A stretch of 17,421 bases of DNA from the NCBI GenBank assembly GCA_021838585.1, contig JAKCDE010000021.1, positions 1 through 17,421 of the forward strand. The letters run 5' to 3'. The stretch's first letter is position 1; each line of letters opens with the position of its first letter. The position numbers and the translations under genes were made by a program. The notes beneath the pieces are model-generated. The model was not told where the DNA came from. It worked only from the letters and a program-made list of their open reading frames with translations, and searched no databases. Below, piece by piece: positions 13,084 through 17,421 of the stretch. Origin of the DNA: Nitrospirota bacterium. Lineage in GTDB: Bacteria > Nitrospirota_A > Leptospirillia > Leptospirillales > Leptospirillaceae.

Positions 13084-15608
13084 TGGGTGGGCCGGACCAC
13101 GAAGTTCAGGATCTTGCCCGGCACAAAGATCGTCTTCAGAACCGTCTGGCCCGAGAGGGCCCGGACGAGACGTTCGTCTTCCCTGGCCCCAAGAGCGACG
13201 GTCGTTTCCGATGCGTCCGGCGGAAAGCTCAGCGTTGCCCTGAGCTTTCCGTTGACCTGAATGACGAAGGGGACCTGTGTTCGGACCAGGGCGCGCTCGT
13301 CGGGAACGGGCCACGCGTGATGGGCGATCCTTTCGACTCCGAGACGCCGTCCGAGATGATCCGCGAGATGGGGCGCGAAGGGGGAGAGGAGGAGGAGCAT
13401 GGTCCGATAGCCTGACACGAGGGCCCATTGCCGGGATTCGGCGTCTTCCCGAAGGGCGTTTCCCTGGAAATGGCTGAGCGTGTTCAGGAGCTCCATGAGG
13501 CTGGCGATGGCCGTATTCATCTGGGCGTTGTTTTCGAGATCGGCGGTCACCTTCCGGATGGTCTCGTGAATCTTGTTCCGGACATCGCAGGCTTCCGGAG
13601 CGAGCGTCTCCAGCCATGCGGCCGTCTCCGTCCTGGCCGCTTCTGGAAATTCCTCGACGAGCGCCTCGATGCGGCTATGAAGCCGGCCGAGGAATCGGTA
13701 GGCCCCTTCGACCGCCTTGTCGTCCCAGGAGAGATCCTTGTCGGGCGGAGCCGAAAAAAGGGTGAAGAGCCGGACGGTATCGGCCCCGTATTCCGAGATG
13801 AGAAGATCGGGGTCGACCACGTTCCCCTTCGACTTTGACATCTTCGATCCGTCCTTCAGGACCATTCCCTGGGTCAGGAGGGTCCGGAAGGGCTCCTTGA
13901 CCGGAGAGAGACCCAGGTCGAAGAGAACCCGGGTGAAGAAACGTGCATAGAGAAGGTGGAGGATCGCATGTTCGACCCCTCCGATGTACTGGTCGACCGG
14001 AAGCCAATAGGAGAGGGCCTCGGGGGAGAACGGGCGATCCGGAGGGCAATCCTCGATGCCGGCGAATCGGAGAAAATACCACGAGGAGTCGATGAAGGTG
14101 TCCATCGTGTCGGTTTCCCGGCGACCGGTCCCTCCGCAGGACGGGCAGGGAACGCTTCGGAAGGAGGGGTGGTCGGCAAGGGGAGAGCCGCCCTTTCCGG
14201 TGAAGTGGATGTCCCGGGGAAGGAGGACCGGGAGATCGGCCTCGGGGACCGGGACGATCCCGCAGGAGGGGCAGTGGATCACGGGAATCGGCGTTCCCCA
14301 GTAGCGCTGGCGCGAAATGCCCCAGTCCCGGAGCCGGTAGGTTTTTTTGGGTCGTCCAAGGCCCGATTTTTCGAGGTGGGCGGTGATCGTGGCCCGGGCG
14401 TCGTCCCCCGACAGGCCGGAAAAGGGGCCCGAGTCCAGCAGGACGCCGTCTTCGGTGACGGCCTTGTCCAATGACGGACTCGGCTCCTGTCCGGGTGGCA
14501 AAATCACCTGGCGGACCGGCAGACCATATTTTTGGGCGAATTCGAAGTCTCGCTGGTCATGGGCGGGAACTCCCATGACGACACCGGTCCCGTAGGATGC
14601 GACGACGAAGTTTCCGATCCAGAGGGGAACGCGCTCGCTTGTCAGGGGATGGCGAAGGAAAATTCCTGAAAAGACCCCTTCTTTTTCCGGCTCTTCACGG
14701 CTCTGATGGGTTCGGGCCCGGAGGGTTTTCTCGATGAAGGCTCTTGCGGCGGCCTTCTCCGGGGATCGTTCGAGGAGGGCTTCCAGGCGGGGATGTTCGG
14801 GGGCGATGGTCACGAAGGTGACCCCGAAGAGGGTGTCGGGTCTTGTGGTGAAGACCGTCAGGGGTTCTGTCGGTAATATGGGGTCGCCGGTCCCCTCGAT
14901 ACCAAAGTCGATCAGGGCCCCGGTCGATGGGGCGATCCAGTTGGCCTGCATCGTTCTGACACGTTCCGGCCATCCGTCCAGGGTCTCGAGGGACTGCGCG
15001 AGATCCTCGGCGTAATCGGTGATCCGGAGAAACCATTGGTCCATCGTCCGGAGGGTGACGACGCTCCCGCAGCGCCAGCAGAGACCGTCTTCGACCTGTT
15101 CGTTGGCGAGGACGGTCGCGCAGGAGTCGCACCAGTTGAGGAGGGCCTCCTTGCGATAGGCCAGACCTTTTTCGAGGAGTTTCAGAAAGAACCACTGGTT
15201 CCAGCGATAGTAGTCCGGGTGGCAGGTGGCCACCTCCCGGTCCCAGTCGTAGGAAAGGCCGAGTTTCTGGAGCTGCTCCTTCATATGGGAGATGTTGCTT
15301 TCGGTCCAGTCGGCGGGATGAATCCCCCGGACGATGGCGGCATTTTCAGCGGGAAGGCCGAAGGCGTCCCAGCCCATGGGGTGAAGGACGTTGAAACCTC
15401 GCATCCTCTTGTAGCGGGCGATCGCATCTCCGATCGAATAGTTCCTGACATGGCCCATGTGGATGCGGCCGGACGGGTAGGGGAACATCTCGAGGCAGTA
15501 ATATTTTGGAAGTTCCGGAGAGCGTTTGACGTGAAAGGCGTTTTCCGCCTTCCAGCTCTTTTGGACGGACTGTTCGATTTCCGAAAAGGGATAGAGAGGC
15601 TCGCTCAC
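13080..15608 (-). CDS. leuS: Leucyl-tRNA synthetase
   Basis: 842 aa class I synthetase that charges tRNA-Leu. Seen: HMGH (50-53) in FPYPSGRIHMGHVRNYSIGD, zinc-type cysteines in WCDSC...CWRC, CP1 editing-domain signatures TTRPDTLFG and YGTGVVMGVPAHDQRDFEF, a CPSCG...CPSCGG region, DTFIDSSWYFLRF and KMSKS (589-593). Start GTG at 15606-15608 has AAGGAG 5 nt upstream and is followed by the usual YPFSEIEQSVQKSW. The longer in-frame reading to 15731 adds 41 residues without family support and crosses the promoter. First gene of leuS-lptE-holA, a conserved order also found in E. coli. Confidence 0.96.
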   Translation of the reverse strand: MSEPLYPFSEIEQSVQKSWKAENAFHVKRSPELPKYYCLEMFPYPSGRIHMGHVRNYSIGDAIARYKRMRGFNVLHPMGWDAFGLPAENAAIVRGIHPADWTESNISHMKEQLQKLGLSYDWDREVATCHPDYYRWNQWFFLKLLEKGLAYRKEALLNWCDSCATVLANEQVEDGLCWRCGSVVTLRTMDQWFLRITDYAEDLAQSLETLDGWPERVRTMQANWIAPSTGALIDFGIEGTGDPILPTEPLTVFTTRPDTLFGVTFVTIAPEHPRLEALLERSPEKAAARAFIEKTLRARTHQSREEPEKEGVFSGIFLRHPLTSERVPLWIGNFVVASYGTGVVMGVPAHDQRDFEFAQKYGLPVRQVILPPGQEPSPSLDKAVTEDGVLLDSGPFSGLSGDDARATITAHLEKSGLGRPKKTYRLRDWGISRQRYWGTPIPVIHCPSCGIVPVPEADLPVLLPRDIHFTGKGGSPLADHPSFRSVPCPSCGGTGRRETDTMDTFIDSSWYFLRFAGIEDCPPDRPFSPEALSYWLPVDQYIGGVEHAILHLLYARFFTRVLFDLGLSPVKEPFRTLLTQGMVLKDGSKMSKSKGNVVDPDLLISEYGADTVRLFTLFSAPPDKDLSWDDKAVEGAYRFLGRLHSRIEALVEEFPEAARTETAAWLETLAPEACDVRNKIHETIRKVTADLENNAQMNTAIASLMELLNTLSHFQGNALREDAESRQWALVSGYRTMLLLLSPFAPHLADHLGRRLGVERIAHHAWPVPDERALVRTQVPFVIQVNGKLRATLSFPPDASETTVALGAREDERLVRALSGQTVLKTIFVPGKILNFVVRPTQ

Positions 15609-15649
15609 CGGGACTCCTTGAAAAGTGAAACAACCCAAGTTTTTCAACC

Positions 15650-15658
15650 ATTTTAACA
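15650..15658 (-). promoter_or_regulatory. Candidate extended -10 promoter for leuS-lptE-holA
   Basis: Read on the - strand: TGTTAAAAT, a TGn extended element before TAAAAT (5 of 6 matches). No clear -35. Predicted start near 15643 and a leader of only about 35 nt, so no room for a T-box or attenuator. Confidence 0.45.
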
Positions 15659-15724
15659 CAGGAGAGAAGACGATGGGTATTGGATGAAGCGGGGCATGGA
15701 TCAGCAGAAGGGGAAAGTGGGGGC

Positions 15725-15753
15725 TTTCCAAAAGGATCCGTCTTCAGTAGAAT
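15725..15753 (+). promoter_or_regulatory. Candidate sigma70 promoter for tRNA-Arg
   Basis: TTTCCA (15725-15730), 17-bp spacer, TAGAAT (15748-15753): 4 and 5 matches. Predicted start near 15760, 25 nt ahead of the mature tRNA 5' end. Confidence 0.5.
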
Positions 15754-15784
15754 GTTCAGGTCGGTTTCATCCCTCCCGGTTATT

Positions 15785-15862
15785 GCGCCCGTAGCTCAGC
15801 CCGGATAGAGCAACAGACTACGAATCTGAAGGTCGCAGGTTCAACTCCTGCCGGGCGCACCA
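15785..15862 (+). tRNA. tRNA-Arg, anticodon ACG, CCA encoded
   Basis: Full cloverleaf by hand: acceptor GCGCCCG/CGGGCGC, D arm GCTC/GAGC, anticodon loop CTACGAA (anticodon ACG, read as ICG after deamination, decoding CGU/CGC/CGA), T arm GCAGG/CCTGC with loop TTCAACT, discriminator A and genomic CCA at 15860-15862. The outermost anticodon-stem pair (27-43) is A opposite A; the other four pairs are sound. It stands alone between two - strand genes. Confidence 0.95.
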
Positions 15863-15882
15863 CATGACATTCTCCCACACGG

Positions 15883-15895
15883 TTTGAACTTCAAA
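15883..15895. repeat. 13-bp palindrome after tRNA-Arg
   Basis: TTTGAACTTCAAA, a perfect 6-bp inverted repeat with a single central base, 20 bp past the tRNA 3' end and 17 bp past the stop of the convergent outer-membrane gene. No loop for a hairpin; more like a protein site or chance. Confidence 0.2.
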
Positions 15896-15911
15896 AGACA
15901 AGCCACGATAA

Positions 15912-17354
15912 TCAAAGCCAGATGTTGATCCCGTAGGTCATTGTCGTGACCGCCCCGACATATCCTTCCGCCAGTGATTCATAGGAAATATTGGCGGAGA
16001 GCGACACATGATAGGTGATCTGAAGCGAAACCCCTCCGTCTGCCTGGAAGCCCACCAGTGGTCCGGGTGAGTCAAAGGTTCCGACGATCCCTCCGATCTG
16101 GCCGTTCAGAACTGCGGCCGATCCGATCTGTTCCAGGGCCGAAAGGCCCGCAAATCCAAAGCTTGAGGAAATCAGGACTGGAACTTGCGCTGTCGGATTC
16201 GGGACAAGCGGCGTGAAGGTCTGGGTGTCGTACCCTCCGAGCAGATGCAGGTTGGGTTCCTTCAGAAAGTTCCAGTCGATGGCGAACATTGTGTTGTGAT
16301 TGATCCCGAAAGGATCCAGGTTGCCTTGAAGGGTATCGAAGGCATATTCGTATTCGGCCGAGAGCGAGAGGGTTTTCCCGATGGCGGCCGAGAGGTTGGC
16401 CAGAAAGCCGGATTGGAGCCCTCCTTCGAGAATCGCCTGTCCATATCCGCTCCAGGGCATCTGGTACCAGCCTTGTCCGTCGAGTCGCAGGGGGCCGGCC
16501 GGAAATTCTACATGGCCATAAAGGCCAGGGTTGAGCCGGTTCCCGGCAAAGACATTGCCTGCGTCAAGAAGGTATCGGACACTCTCAAAACCTTGGCCAT
16601 CCACTCCGGCAAAAAGATAGGACTCGGGAGAACTCGTCTGGTTGCCGGCCATCCCAAAGTACAAATTGGTTCCTGCCTGGAAGTGAAGGTCGTCATACAT
16701 TAATGGTGTTTCAACAGCCACACCCGTACTGATGGAGGAGCCTCCGGAATATCCGACATCGACGTTCTGGATGCGGATATGATAGACCTCGTTTTCTTTT
16801 TCATAGATCGAAGGGTTCTGGAACGGATCCGGAATGTTCTCTTGAAAATTGATGTTCTGATCGAAAGTGGAAAAGGTCGGAATGGACAGGACAAGGGTCT
16901 TGAGAACGGTCAGGTCCTCATGGACCATGCTTTTTTCCTTGGCTGAAAGCGTCCGGGACTGATAAAGCTTCCGGAGAATTTTCCCGGATTTGGAAAAGTC
17001 CCCCTTTTCCATAAGAAGCTCCGCCTTAAGCCGAACAAGCGACTCATCCGAGGGGAATTGGCGGATCCCCTGATCGAGAATGGGGATCCCCATGTCCGGA
17101 TCGTGGATTTTTCTCGCAATGCGTCCCGCCATCCGATAGGCCGCATCATTGCGCTTATGATGTTTCGTATAACGAGAGATCTGTTTGAGGGCTCGGGGGA
17201 GATCTCCCCGTGCCACCGTCCTTTGGATCGATTCCCATTGGGAGTCAGGGGGAGCTTCCTGGACAGCCCCAAAGGTTATGGAAGGTTCAAGGACGTTCAG
17301 GGTAAAAAAGAGCAAGGCCAGGACACGCCTGGCCTTGAAAAAGTGAGGAGGCAT
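15912..17354 (-). CDS. Exported TPR protein with probable outer-membrane beta-barrel
   Basis: 480 aa, gene not recognised by name. Residues 1-30 are a signal peptide (FKARRVLALLFF, likely cut after TFGA). Residues about 40-170 are helical TPR-like repeats (RGDLPRALKQI, AYRMAGRIARKIHDPDMGI, LVRLKAELLMEKGDFSKSGKIL). From about 190 to the end come alternating, glycine- and aromatic-rich strands (VDVGYSGG, LHFQAGTNLYFGMAG, LSLSAEYEYAF, GGVSLQITYHVSLSANISYES) ending TYGINIWL, as expected of a barrel, although the last residue is Leu rather than the usual Phe or Trp. TPR plus barrel resembles PgaA, PelB and Slam exporters, but no operon partner is visible here. ATG at 17352-17354 lacks a clear Shine-Dalgarno. 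Confidence 0.65.
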   Translation of the reverse strand: MPPHFFKARRVLALLFFTLNVLEPSITFGAVQEAPPDSQWESIQRTVARGDLPRALKQISRYTKHHKRNDAAYRMAGRIARKIHDPDMGIPILDQGIRQFPSDESLVRLKAELLMEKGDFSKSGKILRKLYQSRTLSAKEKSMVHEDLTVLKTLVLSIPTFSTFDQNINFQENIPDPFQNPSIYEKENEVYHIRIQNVDVGYSGGSSISTGVAVETPLMYDDLHFQAGTNLYFGMAGNQTSSPESYLFAGVDGQGFESVRYLLDAGNVFAGNRLNPGLYGHVEFPAGPLRLDGQGWYQMPWSGYGQAILEGGLQSGFLANLSAAIGKTLSLSAEYEYAFDTLQGNLDPFGINHNTMFAIDWNFLKEPNLHLLGGYDTQTFTPLVPNPTAQVPVLISSSFGFAGLSALEQIGSAAVLNGQIGGIVGTFDSPGPLVGFQADGGVSLQITYHVSLSANISYESLAEGYVGAVTTMTYGINIWL

Positions 17355-17421
17355 TACCGGGTGTGTCGGTGCATTCGGGCATGGAAGCCGGATTTGTGGG
17401 CGGGAGAATAGAGAGAGGCGA

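Noticed and set aside
12502..13260. 252-codon + strand frame opposite lptE and leuS
   Set aside because: Antisense shadow; no ribosome site or domain.
15609..15731. Longer leuS reading up to 15731
   Set aside because: The added residues do not match LeuRS and the frame crosses the likely promoter; GTG 15608 has a strong Shine-Dalgarno.
15785..15911. tRNA-Arg as an integration site of a mobile element
   Set aside because: No integrase, no repeat of the tRNA 3' end in the window, and the flanking genes look like ordinary chromosome.
1..17421. CRISPR arrays, insertion sequences, toxin-antitoxin or phage genes
   Set aside because: Looked for spaced direct repeats, transposase or integrase motifs and small paired genes; none seen.

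Overview
This is a GC-rich (about 60% by eye), gene-dense bacterial chromosomal segment with short intergenic gaps, many 4-8 bp gene overlaps and frequent GTG/TTG starts. The gene set (LptE and an LpxH-like phosphoesterase, so a Gram-negative outer membrane; a DUF3417-type glucan phosphorylase; a TtuA/TtuB tRNA-thiolation pair; a chlorite-dismutase-like protein carrying a PCP_red domain) suggests a Nitrospirota bacterium, perhaps Leptospirillum-like. That assignment is inference from gene content, not a computed phylogeny. I see no transposase, integrase, phage gene or CRISPR array. This is core chromosome, and the interest lies in unusual domain combinations and start or overlap architecture.

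Layout. (1) 1-1748, + strand: the 3' part of an MGDG-synthase/UgtP-like glycosyltransferase overlapping an LpxH-like metallophosphoesterase. (2) 1839-5475, +: acetate kinase and an alpha-glucan phosphorylase overlapping by 8 bp, a likely carbon-storage and energy operon. (3) 5506-7280, - strand: dciA (replicative helicase loader family), then a ubiquitin-like sulfur carrier (ttuB-like) overlapping ttuA (tRNA 2-thiolation). (4) 7281-7471: a divergent promoter region whose two predicted -10 elements overlap, with a structured-looking leader on the + side. (5) 7472-9023, +: a PCP_red/chlorite-dismutase-like fusion and an HNH endonuclease. (6) 9005-10663, -: murJ, convergent with and overlapping the HNH gene, with a promoter, an operator-like palindrome and a mini-ORF in front. 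(7) 11002-11277, +: rpsT with a TTG start. (8) 11351-15608, -: leuS-lptE-holA, the order also found in E. coli, ending at a strong hairpin shared with rpsT. (9) 15785-15862, +: tRNA-Arg(ACG). (10) 15912-17354, -: an exported TPR plus probable outer-membrane beta-barrel protein.

Together these are envelope (glycolipid, LPS transport, lipid II flipping, outer-membrane protein), translation (LeuRS, S20, tRNA-Arg, tRNA thiolation), replication (DciA, HolA) and storage-carbon functions. The most notable points are the PCP_red-Cld fusion that seems to have lost the heme-ligating histidine, the sulfur carrier whose Gly-Gly tail is followed by three extra residues because it overlaps ttuA, and a probable CTG start for holA.
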